From GCA-958296115 sp965222445 (GTDB taxonomy: Bacteria > Chloroflexota > Dehalococcoidia > Lucifugimonadales > CAJWER01): a DNA stretch of 64,000 nt. The notes below the pieces were generated by a model, which had not been told where the DNA came from, searched no databases, and worked only from the letters and a program-made list of their open reading frames with translations. The translations under genes were made by a program, and so were the position numbers. This document shows, piece by piece, positions 43,356 through 51,728 of this stretch (positions are counted from its first letter, which is position 1; the number at the start of each line of letters is the position of its first letter). The DNA lies in assembly GCA_965222445.1 (NCBI GenBank), contig CBDCTY010000002.1, forward strand, positions 2,852,001-2,916,000, in the 5' to 3' direction.

Positions 43356-44411
43356 CTAGTCATCATTGCCCCATGGTCTCGAATCCACCCTGATGGTGCG
43401 GTTCTCGACAGGGAAGGCAACCTCAGCGCCGCCAAGCGCGGCGGAGGCATGTATGGCGAACCCTATCTCGGTAGCCCGGCGCGTCTCCTCGACGTCGCAG
43501 GCGGTCCTGCCTCCGTTCTTCACCTTGTCGACGAGGTCGCGAATTGCCGCGGGCCCCCTATGCCAGGGGTGATCGGGCCGAGGCACTTCCAGCTCTACGG
43601 GTCCCGTCGTGAACTCGCCGGACTCGTCGTCCGTCTCCCACAGATACGCCCGCTCGCCCTCCTGCATCACCACCAGGCGCCCGGTCGTGCCCGTGATCGT
43701 GTATGAGCGCCGGCCGCCCTCAGACATGATGCCCAGGTTGACGCCGTTGTCCAGCGCAACCCATCCTCGTCCGTGAGGGTCGCCCCGGCGCCAGTCGTCC
43801 CACTGGCTGGGGTCGTCGATCAGCCCCGAGGCGGACACGGGTTCGGCGTCGCCCGCCATGCCCAGGGCAACGTCGAAGAAGTGGCAGCCGTGGTTGATCA
43901 GCTCGGTCACGCCGTGGGCCACCACCGAGGTCACGTCGCCAATTGCGCTGTCCCGGAGGACGCGATATATCTCGTTGTACGACTCCGACCAGCGGAGCTC
44001 CAATCCGAAGGCGAATGGGATGCGGCTCGTCCTTAGCGCCGCCACGATCCTGTCCAATTCTTCCAGCGTGGTGCACAGGGGCTTCTCGCACACGAGGCCC
44101 CTTACGCCGGCCCTGATAGCGACCTCGATCTGGTCGGCGTGGTAGGTCTGGCGCGTGGCTATACAGACGATGTCTGGCCTGACCCTCTCGAGCATCTCCC
44201 CATAGTCGTCGTAGCCATCGACGTCGCCCCAAAAACCGCGCCATGTCTCCCGGAACTGCTGCCGTGTCCCCGCGTCACCGTCGTATACGGCTACGACAGC
44301 GGTCTCCGGCACCTCGGCGAAGGCCGAAGCCCAGTTGTGGCCGCCAGGTGTGCTGTCGACCTGCCGGTGCACGCCCGCGAGTGCGACCCTGAGAGCGTCT
44401 TTCTTCGGCAT
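43356..44411 (-). CDS. Gfo/Idh/MocA-family oxidoreductase
   Basis: 351 residues: DALRVALAGVHRQVDS at the dinucleotide fold (less canonical Gly pattern than the other paralogues), VCEKPLCTTLEE with the nicotinamide lysine, and a C-terminal domain with GVTELINHGCHFFDVALGMAG. Divergent from the Gfo/Idh gene at 44500, sharing an 88-bp spacer. The two belong to different subgroups. Substrate unknown; the family oxidises sugars and cyclitols. Confidence 0.88.
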   Translation of the reverse strand: MPKKDALRVALAGVHRQVDSTPGGHNWASAFAEVPETAVVAVYDGDAGTRQQFRETWRGFWGDVDGYDDYGEMLERVRPDIVCIATRQTYHADQIEVAIRAGVRGLVCEKPLCTTLEELDRIVAALRTSRIPFAFGLELRWSESYNEIYRVLRDSAIGDVTSVVAHGVTELINHGCHFFDVALGMAGDAEPVSASGLIDDPSQWDDWRRGDPHGRGWVALDNGVNLGIMSEGGRRSYTITGTTGRLVVMQEGERAYLWETDDESGEFTTGPVELEVPRPDHPWHRGPAAIRDLVDKVKNGGRTACDVEETRRATEIGFAIHASAALGGAEVAFPVENRTIRVDSRPWGNDD

Positions 44412-44432
44412 CGTATCTATGTCACCCCGCCG

Positions 44433-44461
44433 TTGAACAAGTCGGTTTCAGCGATTATCCT
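44433..44461 (+). promoter_or_regulatory. Promoter of the Gfo/Idh gene at 44500
   Basis: TTGAAC (44433-44438), 17 bp, TATCCT (44456-44461). The transcript would begin about 30 nt before the ATG, which has a good GGAGGAAC ribosome site. Confidence 0.5.
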
Positions 44462-44499
44462 ACACGTCATCAGCGTCACTGACTAGTGGAGGAACACAT

Positions 44500-45633
44500 A
44501 TGTCGAAGGCCAAGTTTCGGGCAGCGATCATCGGCACGGGACGGATGGGTGGACTCATGGAGGATGAAAACCCATTCACGAACCAGTACGTGAAGCCCTA
44601 CGGGCACTTCAGCTCCTATCAGGCCATCGAAGAGACCGAGGTCGTCGCCGTAGCGAACAGGGGCAAGGAGAGGCTCGACCGCTTCTCGAAGCGGTTCGAC
44701 TTCAGCAACGGCTACCTCGACTACCGGGAGATGATCGAGAAGGAGAAGCCGGATATCGTCAGCATCACGACCCCCTCAGTGCGGCGCGCGGAGCCGATAA
44801 TCTTCGCGGCTGAGAATGGAGTCAAGGGAATCTACGCTGAGAAGGGCCTTTGCGCGTCGCTGGAGGAGGCCGACAGGATCCGGGCGGCGGTGAAGGCCAA
44901 CAACGTAGCCTTCAACTGGGGGGCATCCCGCCGGCAGCACAGCGCCTGGATCCAGGTCGCCGACGCGATCGCGCGGGGAGACATCGGCCAGCCCCTGTAC
45001 GCGACCATGTACACGTTCACCGACATCATCAAGCACCACCCACACACGCTGGACACGGTGTCTATGCTCCTGGGCGACCCGGAGCCCAAGTGGGTGGAGG
45101 GTACGCTGGTGCAGAGGGGCGACAGGCTAGATGGAGGGACTTCAAGGGAACGCCCCCGGGCATTCCCCGACTACGACGCTGAGGGCCACCGTTTCGTGCC
45201 TCCCGAGGGCGAGGAGATTGCCGACCCGATGGTCGGCTTCTACCGCGTCGGCTATGACAGCGGAGCCGAGGGCATCTTCGTGCCCATCACCGGCCGCTGG
45301 GAGCTCGACGTTCACGGGACCGAGGGCCGTGCGTGGGGATGGGAGCAGCAGGGGGTATGGCGGGTGCGCCGCGGAGGCGGCAAGCCCACCCGGGGCCGTA
45401 GGAGCTCACCCGTAGAGGAGACCGAGATCCATCCGGAGGGAGAGAGCCCGACCGTCAGCACCATCCGCGACATCATCAGGGAGATCGAAACGGGCGAGAG
45501 GACGCGGGGCAACATCGACGTTACCATGAAGAGCGTCGAGGCCGAGTTCGGCATCGCATATTCGCACCTCCAGGGCGGCTGCCGGGTCTCGCTGCCGGTC
45601 GAGGACCGCTCCCTCTACATACCAGGCGGCTAG
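44500..45633 (+). CDS. Gfo/Idh/MocA-family oxidoreductase
   Basis: 377 residues. RAAIIGTGRMGGLMEDEN is the NAD(P) site and resembles that of the gene at 37171, so the two are paralogues. AEKGLC replaces the usual EKP (EKG), and the C-terminal domain has HHPHTLDTVSMLLGDPEP. The basic insert GGGKPTRGRRSSPVEET is unusual. The EamA transporter gene begins 26 bp later and may share the transcript, which would couple export or import to the dehydrogenase. Confidence 0.88.
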   Translation: MSKAKFRAAIIGTGRMGGLMEDENPFTNQYVKPYGHFSSYQAIEETEVVAVANRGKERLDRFSKRFDFSNGYLDYREMIEKEKPDIVSITTPSVRRAEPIIFAAENGVKGIYAEKGLCASLEEADRIRAAVKANNVAFNWGASRRQHSAWIQVADAIARGDIGQPLYATMYTFTDIIKHHPHTLDTVSMLLGDPEPKWVEGTLVQRGDRLDGGTSRERPRAFPDYDAEGHRFVPPEGEEIADPMVGFYRVGYDSGAEGIFVPITGRWELDVHGTEGRAWGWEQQGVWRVRRGGGKPTRGRRSSPVEETEIHPEGESPTVSTIRDIIREIETGERTRGNIDVTMKSVEAEFGIAYSHLQGGCRVSLPVEDRSLYIPGG

Positions 45634-45659
45634 ATAGCCCGCGCGTCCGGGCCCTGGAG

Positions 45660-46577
45660 ATGACGCAGCACAGACAGGCTTACGTCTACGCGGCCGCCAC
45701 CATCCTGTTCTGGTCGACGGTCGCCTCCGCGTTCAAGCTCACTCTGCGCCACCTCGACCCATTCCAGATGCTTTTCTACGCCACCGCGGTTTCGGTCGTC
45801 GTGTTCTTTGTAATCCTCGCGGCGCAGGGCAAGCTCGGCCTGCTCCGCACCTTCACGGCGAAACAGTGGGCATGGTCGGCAGCGCTCGGCCTGATAAATC
45901 CATGTGTCTACTACATCGTCCTGTTCCAGGCCTACTCGTTGCTGCCGGCCCAGGAGGCGCAGCCGCTCAATATGATCTGGCCGCTGGTGGTCGTCCTGCT
46001 GTCGGTGCCGCTGCTGAAGCAGAAGGTCGGATGGATCAGCATCGCCGCCGTCGCCGTCAGCTTCATGGGCGTGCTGGTCATCTCCACCCACGGCGACATC
46101 CTCGGCTTCAGGTTCACCAGCCCAAGGGGCACGGTGCTTGCCACAGGCAGTGCACTCCTGTGGGCGCTCTTTTGGATCGCCAACGTGCGGGACAAGAGGG
46201 ACGAGGTCGCCAAGCTCTTCGCCAGCTTCGCGGCCGGGCTGGTGTTTGTAGGCATCGCTACCGCCGTCTTCTCCGACATCCGCGTCGAAGTAACGGAGGG
46301 ACTGTTGGGCGCTGCCTATGTGGGCGTGTTCGAGATGGGCGTGACCTTCGTCACGTGGTCGAAGGCGCTGGCCCTCGCCAGGACCACCGCCCACGTCAGC
46401 CATCTCATATACTTCGTGCCGTTCATCTCGCTCATATTCATCAGCCTGGTGGTTGGCGAGAGGATACTGCCGTCCACAATCGTGGGCCTCGCGCTCGTCG
46501 TGGGCGGCATCCTGGTGCGGGGGCTGGACCGCACCAACGCGGAGCCCCCTGTCGGCTCACCCAGTGCTGGCGGGTGA
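45660..46577 (+). CDS. EamA/DMT-superfamily transporter
   Basis: 305 residues with ten hydrophobic helices in two EamA halves (first half about 1-140, second about 150-290). Family features: AYVYAAATILFWSTVASAFK at the N-terminus and a VVLLSVPLLKQKVGWISIAAVAVSFMG-type end of half one, repeated in half two. Members export amino acids, nucleotides or drugs, or import. Start ATG has GGAG very close, so translation may depend on the gene upstream. Its 3' end overlaps the opposing AKR gene by 21 bp. Confidence 0.88.
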   Translation: MTQHRQAYVYAAATILFWSTVASAFKLTLRHLDPFQMLFYATAVSVVVFFVILAAQGKLGLLRTFTAKQWAWSAALGLINPCVYYIVLFQAYSLLPAQEAQPLNMIWPLVVVLLSVPLLKQKVGWISIAAVAVSFMGVLVISTHGDILGFRFTSPRGTVLATGSALLWALFWIANVRDKRDEVAKLFASFAAGLVFVGIATAVFSDIRVEVTEGLLGAAYVGVFEMGVTFVTWSKALALARTTAHVSHLIYFVPFISLIFISLVVGERILPSTIVGLALVVGGILVRGLDRTNAEPPVGSPSAGG

Positions 46578-47462
46578 TTCGCCGACAGCGTCCAGGCGTC
46601 GCTTCATCTCCGCGTAGGTGTCGGCAGACAGCGGCCCCTTCATGATCCCGGCGACGTTTTCGTTCAGGTGCCCGATGCGGCTCGTGCCGACGATGTTCGT
46701 GTCGGCGTTGGGGTGGGCGAGCGTGTAGCGCAAAATCAGCGTCGTACGGCTCTCGCCCTCATTCAGCAGCTCATCCAGGCCTGCGCTCTCGAACGTGCTC
46801 CACTTCTGTGACCGCCGTTGGTTGACCTCGCCCGACGGCTCGCCCTGGGCAACCCCGCCGCGGACGATGATCCCTATGCCGGCCGCCGCCGAACTGGCTA
46901 TCCAGTCCTCGTGCTCCCGCTCCAGGGCGGAATAGGGTATCTGGAACGTGTCGAATACGCCCGTGTCGAGGTAGTAGGGCAGGTGGGGCAGGGTCGTCGA
47001 GATGCCTAGCCACCGCACCTTGCCCTGGTCCCGCATATCTTGGAGCACGGCGATCAGGTCACCGTCCTCCGCCTCCTCGACCGTCGGGTTGTGGTACTGC
47101 ATGATGTCCACGTAGTCGGTCCTCATGCGTCGCAGGCTCTCCTCCAGCCCGCGTAAGGCGTTCTCGCGAGTCCAGATGTGATCCCCGCCGCCGGGGGCGC
47201 AGCCGCACTTCGTCGCCAGGTAGTACTCCGACCGCCTCCCGGAGATGTGCTTGCCAATCTGCTTCTCGGCCGGCACGTTCCAGTTCACGCCGTAGTCGTT
47301 CGCAGTGTCGACGAAGTTGATGCCGGAGTCCAGCACCGTGCCCAGGAGCTGCTCCCATTCGGAGTCGGGCATCTTCCTGCTCAGGGCCGTGCCAAAGCCG
47401 AGTTTGGTGACCTCGATACCCGTGCGACCGAGGACAGCAGTTGGCAATGTCGAGTCGTTCAT
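46557..47462 (-). CDS. Aldo/keto reductase
   Basis: 301 residues, close paralogue of the gene at 36243 (both have ATKCGC/ASKCGC after the catalytic Lys). Asp in NFVDTANDYG, Tyr in DYGVNW, Lys in LATKCGC, and the IMQYHNP segment for His. AGGAGGTAACGCT precedes the ATG. It opposes the EamA gene and overlaps its last 21 bp. Reaction is a carbonyl reduction or alcohol oxidation; substrate unknown. Confidence 0.9.
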   Translation of the reverse strand: MNDSTLPTAVLGRTGIEVTKLGFGTALSRKMPDSEWEQLLGTVLDSGINFVDTANDYGVNWNVPAEKQIGKHISGRRSEYYLATKCGCAPGGGDHIWTRENALRGLEESLRRMRTDYVDIMQYHNPTVEEAEDGDLIAVLQDMRDQGKVRWLGISTTLPHLPYYLDTGVFDTFQIPYSALEREHEDWIASSAAAGIGIIVRGGVAQGEPSGEVNQRRSQKWSTFESAGLDELLNEGESRTTLILRYTLAHPNADTNIVGTSRIGHLNENVAGIMKGPLSADTYAEMKRRLDAVGESPASTG

Positions 47463-47633
47463 AGCGTTACCTCCTGGTGGTCAGGGCGGCCCCGCGAGCC
47501 GCTCCTGCGTCAAGATTCCTTGATCCGCGCCATCGCGTTCGGCAACCCTTATCCGTAACTCTGTCGAAGGAATGACGATTCGGACGAGTGCCGGTTCACA
47601 CACACTATGGCGGCGTCGCGGCAGCTTAAGCTG

Positions 47634-48767
47634 CTACTTCGTCAACTCCTCGACCATGCGCCGCGCGACGACCTCTGCCTCGTCGCCCTGGAATGCGACG
47701 GGCGCGACCCACAGCCTCTGCTGGTCGGGCAGGACTCCGATGTGGATCGACGGCTCACCCGTTCGCAGGGCCTCTTCGACCTGTTCGACCGTAGGGCCCG
47801 CCCACGACTCGGTAAGCTCGATGGTGGCCGTGGGCGCCGTCGGCCCTTCGTACATGGGACCCTCGTGCACCCATGCCTTCACGCCATCGATGGCGGCAGC
47901 CGCCCCAGCGATTGTCGTAGACTTCGCGCGCCAGTCCGCCCACTCGGACTCGTGGTCGGCCTCGACGAAGAGCTCCAGAGCCCTCACGAGGCCGATGATC
48001 TCCTCCTTGGCTACCTTCATAGGCCGGCCGATCCCCGCCTTGTCCTTGCCGAAGAAGAACGTGTTCTCCCAGGCGGCCCGCATCAGGTCGCCCCGGCCGG
48101 CAAGGATGCCGGTCGACTGCGGGCCCCGGATGCCCTTGCCCCCGCTGAAGGCCACCATGTCCGTGCCCATCCGTATGAAGCGCGACAGGTTCTCGACGGG
48201 CGGCAGCTCCGACGCTGCATCCAGGATGACCGGGACGTCCCGGGCGTGGGCGACCTCGATCACGTCCTCCAGCGAAAGCCCGCGAAACCGCATCACCCAG
48301 ACGTAGGCGACGGCGGCGGTGTCGTCGTCGATGGCAGCCTCCAACTCGGCCCGCGTCGCTCCCTCGTCGCTGCCTATCTCGACCAGGGTCGCGCCGGCCA
48401 GCTGGTAGGAGGTGTCGTAGTGGTTGCGCTGGGACTTCTGGATAAGGACCTTGTTCTTCATGCCGGACGAGTCGGGCAGGCGGGCGATCTTCTCCTCGTC
48501 CGTGCCGGTCATGCACGCCGCCGCCTGAAGCACCTGCGCTGCGGAGCAGCCCGCAGTGACCAGCCCGCCGTCGGCGCCTGTAAGCTCGGCGATGTACTCG
48601 CCCGCGCTCCTGTGCAGCCCTTCCAGATCGACGAAGTAGCCCGCCGACTCCGCCATCGCGTCAACCACCTCGGGCGGCATGACACTGCCGCCCAGGGCCG
48701 TCCGCCAATGGTGGCCGTTTATCAGCCGCTGCACTCCGAGCCTGTCGTATATGTTTGTGCCTGTCAT
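47634..48767 (-). CDS. SelA-like PLP-dependent enzyme (D-glucosaminate-6-P ammonia-lyase type)
   Basis: 377 residues of the SelA/DgaE-like branch of fold-type I PLP enzymes. NGHHWRTALGGSVMPPEVV at the N-terminus and FSGGKGIRGPQSTGIL, with the PLP lysine in GGKG, fit relatives annotated as D-glucosaminate-6-phosphate ammonia-lyase or SelA-like. No selB or tRNA-Sec gene is here, so a selenium role is unlikely. The preceding GNAT gene ends 16 bp away on the same strand. Likely deaminates or cleaves an amino sugar or amino acid. Confidence 0.8.
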   Translation of the reverse strand: MTGTNIYDRLGVQRLINGHHWRTALGGSVMPPEVVDAMAESAGYFVDLEGLHRSAGEYIAELTGADGGLVTAGCSAAQVLQAAACMTGTDEEKIARLPDSSGMKNKVLIQKSQRNHYDTSYQLAGATLVEIGSDEGATRAELEAAIDDDTAAVAYVWVMRFRGLSLEDVIEVAHARDVPVILDAASELPPVENLSRFIRMGTDMVAFSGGKGIRGPQSTGILAGRGDLMRAAWENTFFFGKDKAGIGRPMKVAKEEIIGLVRALELFVEADHESEWADWRAKSTTIAGAAAAIDGVKAWVHEGPMYEGPTAPTATIELTESWAGPTVEQVEEALRTGEPSIHIGVLPDQQRLWVAPVAFQGDEAEVVARRMVEELTK

Positions 48768-48783
48768 GAGCCCGTACGCAGCC

Positions 48784-49596
48784 CTACGTCCCTTTCTGGG
48801 GCAGGATGTCGTGGTTCATCGCCCATTTCGGATAGAGGTTGTGGGTCTCGGCGCCTGGGTAGGGAGCGCCGAGCGGCTGCGGCGCAAGATTCATCGCGCC
48901 CTCGGTCCCGTGCAGCGATGTCATGACGTGGCGCAGGCCGACTGCCCGGAGCGTCCGCGCCGACGGTACGTTGAACTGGGCGGTGGATGCCACGGCCATG
49001 CGCCCGTTGTCCAGGATCCACCTTGCTGCCGTGCCGACCACCGCACGGCCCAGGCCTCTCAGCTTGGCCTCCTGGACGACGTCCATGCCTATCTCCCACA
49101 TCGGCTCGCCGTCGTCCCACACGGTCGCAAGCGCAATCAGCCGGTCGCCGTCGTATACGGCAAACCCGGCGAGGGAGTCGGGGCGGCAGTGCCAGTTGAA
49201 GCGGTAGTCCACGTCCTGCAGCTGGGGAGGTTCGAGCATGACGACCCTGTCGTCCTTCAGGGGCCTCCAGGCCTCCTCGTCGGCGAACAGGTACCACGAT
49301 GGGCCCCAAACGCCCACGCCGTCCGGCAGCGTCACGCGGGCCAACTCGTACGCCCCGAACATCGAGAAGAGCACGTCCGGGTCCAGGTCGTCGACGATCT
49401 CCTGGAGTCCGTCAACCCACTCGTCGCGGCAAGCGACTATCGTCCTGTCGCCGATCTTCAGCGCCCTGAGCGGGTCATGCGCTCCCGCGCCGAGCGGGAC
49501 CACCGGCGTCGAGTCCCGCCGCATCTCGGACACGGGCACGCCGAGCCGCTCCTCGATCCACGGCTCAACCACTTCCAGCAGGCGCTCATCCGCCAT
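48784..49596 (-). CDS. GNAT family acetyltransferase
   Basis: 270 residues. GNAT features are in the second half: FAVYDGDRLIALATVW, the acetyl-CoA loop LRGLGRAVVGTAARWIL, and STAQFNVPSARTLRAVGLR. The first half (LLEVVEPWIEERLGVPVSEM, ARVTLPDGVGVWGP) is a distinct domain seen in a GNAT subset. Start ATG has GGGGGAGA upstream and a consensus TATAAT at 49629-49634 on this strand. Upstream gene of a likely two-gene operon with the SelA-like enzyme. Confidence 0.82.
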   Translation of the reverse strand: MADERLLEVVEPWIEERLGVPVSEMRRDSTPVVPLGAGAHDPLRALKIGDRTIVACRDEWVDGLQEIVDDLDPDVLFSMFGAYELARVTLPDGVGVWGPSWYLFADEEAWRPLKDDRVVMLEPPQLQDVDYRFNWHCRPDSLAGFAVYDGDRLIALATVWDDGEPMWEIGMDVVQEAKLRGLGRAVVGTAARWILDNGRMAVASTAQFNVPSARTLRAVGLRHVMTSLHGTEGAMNLAPQPLGAPYPGAETHNLYPKWAMNHDILPQKGT

Positions 49597-49628
49597 AAGA
49601 CATCTCCCCCTGTGAGTAGGACGCGCCG

Positions 49629-49634
49629 ATTATA
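49629..49634 (-). promoter_or_regulatory. -10 element for GNAT/SelA-like operon
   Basis: TATAAT on the minus strand (reading CCATATAATCGG), 32 bp before the GNAT start; the start also has GGGGGAG. No good -35 was seen. Confidence 0.5.
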
Positions 49635-49707
49635 TGGCAGGGCAGCGGCCAGTGGCTAGTGGCATCCGGCCTGGCCTGTCGCAAAGCTCGGACGGCAACG
49701 GACGGAA

Positions 49708-49716
49708 TGCTATACT
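49708..49716 (+). promoter_or_regulatory. Extended -10 promoter of the coiled-coil protein gene
   Basis: TGCTATACT, same extended type as at 8411 and 5304. TATACT (49711-49716) is 16 bp before the ATG at 49733, with CTGGAGG as ribosome site between. Confidence 0.55.
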
Positions 49717-49732
49717 TGTGCCTGGAGGCGTC

Positions 49733-50542
49733 ATGGCGACCATCAATACAATTCAGGACCTCATCCGCGTGCTGGACGAGAACCCCGAATGGCTGGAGGA
49801 GTTGCGATCGAGGTTGCTGCCCCGCGGAGTTCTGGAGTTGCCGGACAAGCTCGTTCAACTCTCAGAGGAGGTTAGAGCCTTAGCCGCAGAGACAAGAGCC
49901 TTCATGAAAGAGACGAGCAGGCGGTTCGACGAGATAGACAGACGGTTCGAGCTCGTAGATAAGCGGTTCGACGAGATGGACAAGCGGTTCGACAGGATGG
50001 ACAGTCGGTTCGACAGGATGGACAGTCGGTTCGACAGGATGGACAGTCGGTTCGACAGGATGGACAGTCGGTTCGACAGGGTGGACAGTCGCTTCGACAG
50101 GATGGAGGATAGCATAGGCAGGATGAAGGGCGGGTATGCCGAACGTAAGGTTGTGCGTCAAGCCGACATCATAGCCGACGAGATCGGCCTCACCTGGGTG
50201 CGGAACCTGACGCATGAGGAGATCAAGGACCTGGTTCAGCACGGCGACACCTCCGACATGACTCGCGACGACATCAAGAGCTTTCGCACTGCCGACGTGA
50301 TCATGGAATCCAGGGACGAGGATGCCGGGATTCACTACATCCCCGTGGAGATCTCCTTCACCGCCGACGTCAGGGACACAAGCAGGGCGCTCCGGAATGC
50401 CCGCTTCATCACGAGCCTCACCGGCAGACCCGCCCACCCTGCAGTCGCGGGCCTGCGCAGGGACGGCGAGATCCTGGAGCTCTTCGAGTCTGGAACCGTA
50501 CATTGGTACCAGCTAGACGAGCATGATTTCAAAGTCGACTGA
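49733..50542 (+). CDS. Coiled-coil protein with PD-(D/E)XK-like C-terminal domain
   Basis: 269 residues from the ATG at 49733, chosen by the promoter and ribosome site. An N-terminal helical part (about 1-55) leads into a long coiled coil of RFDxMDx heptads (about 60-125), including five near-perfect RFDRMDS repeats, then a compact domain from YAERKVVRQADIIADEIGL to WYQLDEHDF. The C-terminal part contains ADVIMES and IPVEISFTADVRDTSRALR, which resembles the nuclease core of DUF3782-like PD-(D/E)XK proteins with E-x-S in place of E-x-K. Nuclease activity is therefore uncertain. It overlaps the XRE gene by 20 bp. Confidence 0.75.
   Translation: MATINTIQDLIRVLDENPEWLEELRSRLLPRGVLELPDKLVQLSEEVRALAAETRAFMKETSRRFDEIDRRFELVDKRFDEMDKRFDRMDSRFDRMDSRFDRMDSRFDRMDSRFDRVDSRFDRMEDSIGRMKGGYAERKVVRQADIIADEIGLTWVRNLTHEEIKDLVQHGDTSDMTRDDIKSFRTADVIMESRDEDAGIHYIPVEISFTADVRDTSRALRNARFITSLTGRPAHPAVAGLRRDGEILELFESGTVHWYQLDEHDFKVD
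49995..50099 (+). repeat. 21-bp tandem repeats, five units
   Basis: Units starting GGATGGACAGTCGGTT repeat five times at exactly 21 bp spacing; the first four are identical and the fifth has two changes. Each encodes one RFDRMDS heptad. In-frame tandem units within a coiled coil can vary in number between strains by slippage. Confidence 0.9.
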
Positions 50543-50825
50543 ATCCCGGAACGGCGAGCTCAGAGACAGGCTGGCCGCTCTCGATGCGGACGACGGGAGC
50601 CGCATCCCCCACGACGTGGCTCTCGCCATCATGCGCGGCGCGAACCCCATAACTGCATTCCGAAGCCATCTCGGCATCACGTTGCGTGACCTGTCCGAAA
50701 GAACGGGAGTCGCCGCGAGCTACCTGTCCGAGATCGAGCGCGGGATCAAGCCCGGCTCCACGGCCACCCTGTCCCGGGTCGCCAACGCGCTCGCCGCGAC
50801 AATCGATACGCTGGTGATGGAGTAA
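50523..50825 (+). CDS. XRE-family HTH transcriptional regulator
   Basis: 100 residues. A helix-turn-helix in AFRSHLGITLRDLSERTGV-ASYLSEIERG, with the standard XRE pattern, followed by LSRVANALAATIDTLV. It overlaps the upstream coiled-coil gene by 20 bp in another frame and is probably translated with it. Small XRE proteins in pairs are often antitoxins or self-regulators; here it may regulate the coiled-coil nuclease-like partner, which is an inference. Confidence 0.85.
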   Translation: MISKSTESRNGELRDRLAALDADDGSRIPHDVALAIMRGANPITAFRSHLGITLRDLSERTGVAASYLSEIERGIKPGSTATLSRVANALAATIDTLVME

Positions 50826-50934
50826 TCGAGTAGAGGAAAATGATAGAAATCAGACTGGAGGCGCGGGTTAGAGAACATCTACATTGATGCGAGGACTTGG
50901 GCGACCTTGTGCAACGTTTCGGGCGCGCGAGAGA

Positions 50935-50963
50935 TTGCCCTCCAATCGTCCTGCCAATATAAT
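50935..50963 (+). promoter_or_regulatory. Promoter giving a leaderless enoyl-CoA hydratase mRNA
   Basis: TTGCCC (50935-50940), 17 bp, TATAAT (50958-50963). The start ATG (50970) is 6 bp after the -10, so transcription would begin at the ATG or a base or two from it. CCCCCC separates the two and there is no Shine-Dalgarno. Confidence 0.7.
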
Positions 50964-50969
50964 CCCCCC

Positions 50970-51728
50970 ATGACCATCCTCGTCGAAAGAGACTGCGGCG
51001 TTGGCGTCATCACCCTGAACAGGCCCGAAGTGCTGAATGCAATGAACCGGGCGATGAGCAGGGAGATCGATGAGGCCCTCACCGCATTCGAGGACGACCC
51101 TGAGATCGGCGCGATAGTCGTCACCGGGGCTGGCGACCGCGCCTTCTCCGCCGGCGCCGACATCCACGAGATGGCGAAGCTCTCGGAGGAGGCGGAAACA
51201 TCCGCCCCCGATCCACGGCGCGCCGAGTACACCTGGCACATTGCAAGCTGCCGGAAGCCGACCATCGGCGCAATCAACGGCCTGGCGTATGGCGGCGCGG
51301 CAGTGCTGGCCGCGAGCCTCGACATCAGGGTAGGCTCCGAGAATGCGAGCTTCCGCTTCCTGGCGGCCTCGTACGGTCGTGTGAACTCGACGTGGAACCT
51401 GCCGATGCAGATCGGCTGGCCGGTCGCCAAGGAGCTGCTCTTCACCGCCCGTGTCGTCGAAGCTCAGGAGGCCTACCGCATCGGGCTCCTGAACCACCTC
51501 GTCGCCGCCGACCTGCTGCTGCCCAAGGCCATGGAGTTAGGGCGGCAGATTGCCGCCAACGACAGCCGGATGGTGCAGGGCATCAAGGAGTTGATGATCG
51601 AGGACGTGGGGCGGGGCTGGAGGGAGATGCACGAGAACGAGCTTGAGGCCCAGGCAGGGAAGCTGTCTCCCACCACCCCCATCAGGGAGGGCTTCAGGAG
51701 CTTCCTGGACCGCAAGGGAAGGTCGTGA
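50970..51728 (+). CDS. Enoyl-CoA hydratase/isomerase (crotonase) family protein
   Basis: 252 residues from the ATG at 50970; the longer frame to 50907 overlaps the promoter. Crotonase features: VGVITLNRPEVLNAMNRAMS, the oxyanion hole DRAFSAGADIHEM and GLAYGGAAVLAASLDIRVGSE. The last part KELMIEDVGRGWREMHENEL is usual. Overlaps the CaiB gene by 4 bp (GTGA). Acts on an acyl-CoA, hydrating, isomerising or cleaving it; with the CoA-transferase downstream it likely handles a carboxylic acid activated by CoA transfer. Confidence 0.92.
   Translation: MTILVERDCGVGVITLNRPEVLNAMNRAMSREIDEALTAFEDDPEIGAIVVTGAGDRAFSAGADIHEMAKLSEEAETSAPDPRRAEYTWHIASCRKPTIGAINGLAYGGAAVLAASLDIRVGSENASFRFLAASYGRVNSTWNLPMQIGWPVAKELLFTARVVEAQEAYRIGLLNHLVAADLLLPKAMELGRQIAANDSRMVQGIKELMIEDVGRGWREMHENELEAQAGKLSPTTPIREGFRSFLDRKGRS

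Noticed and set aside
47634..48767. True selenocysteine synthase (selA)
   Set aside because: No selB, selD or tRNA-Sec nearby and the sequence is closer to the DgaE-like group.
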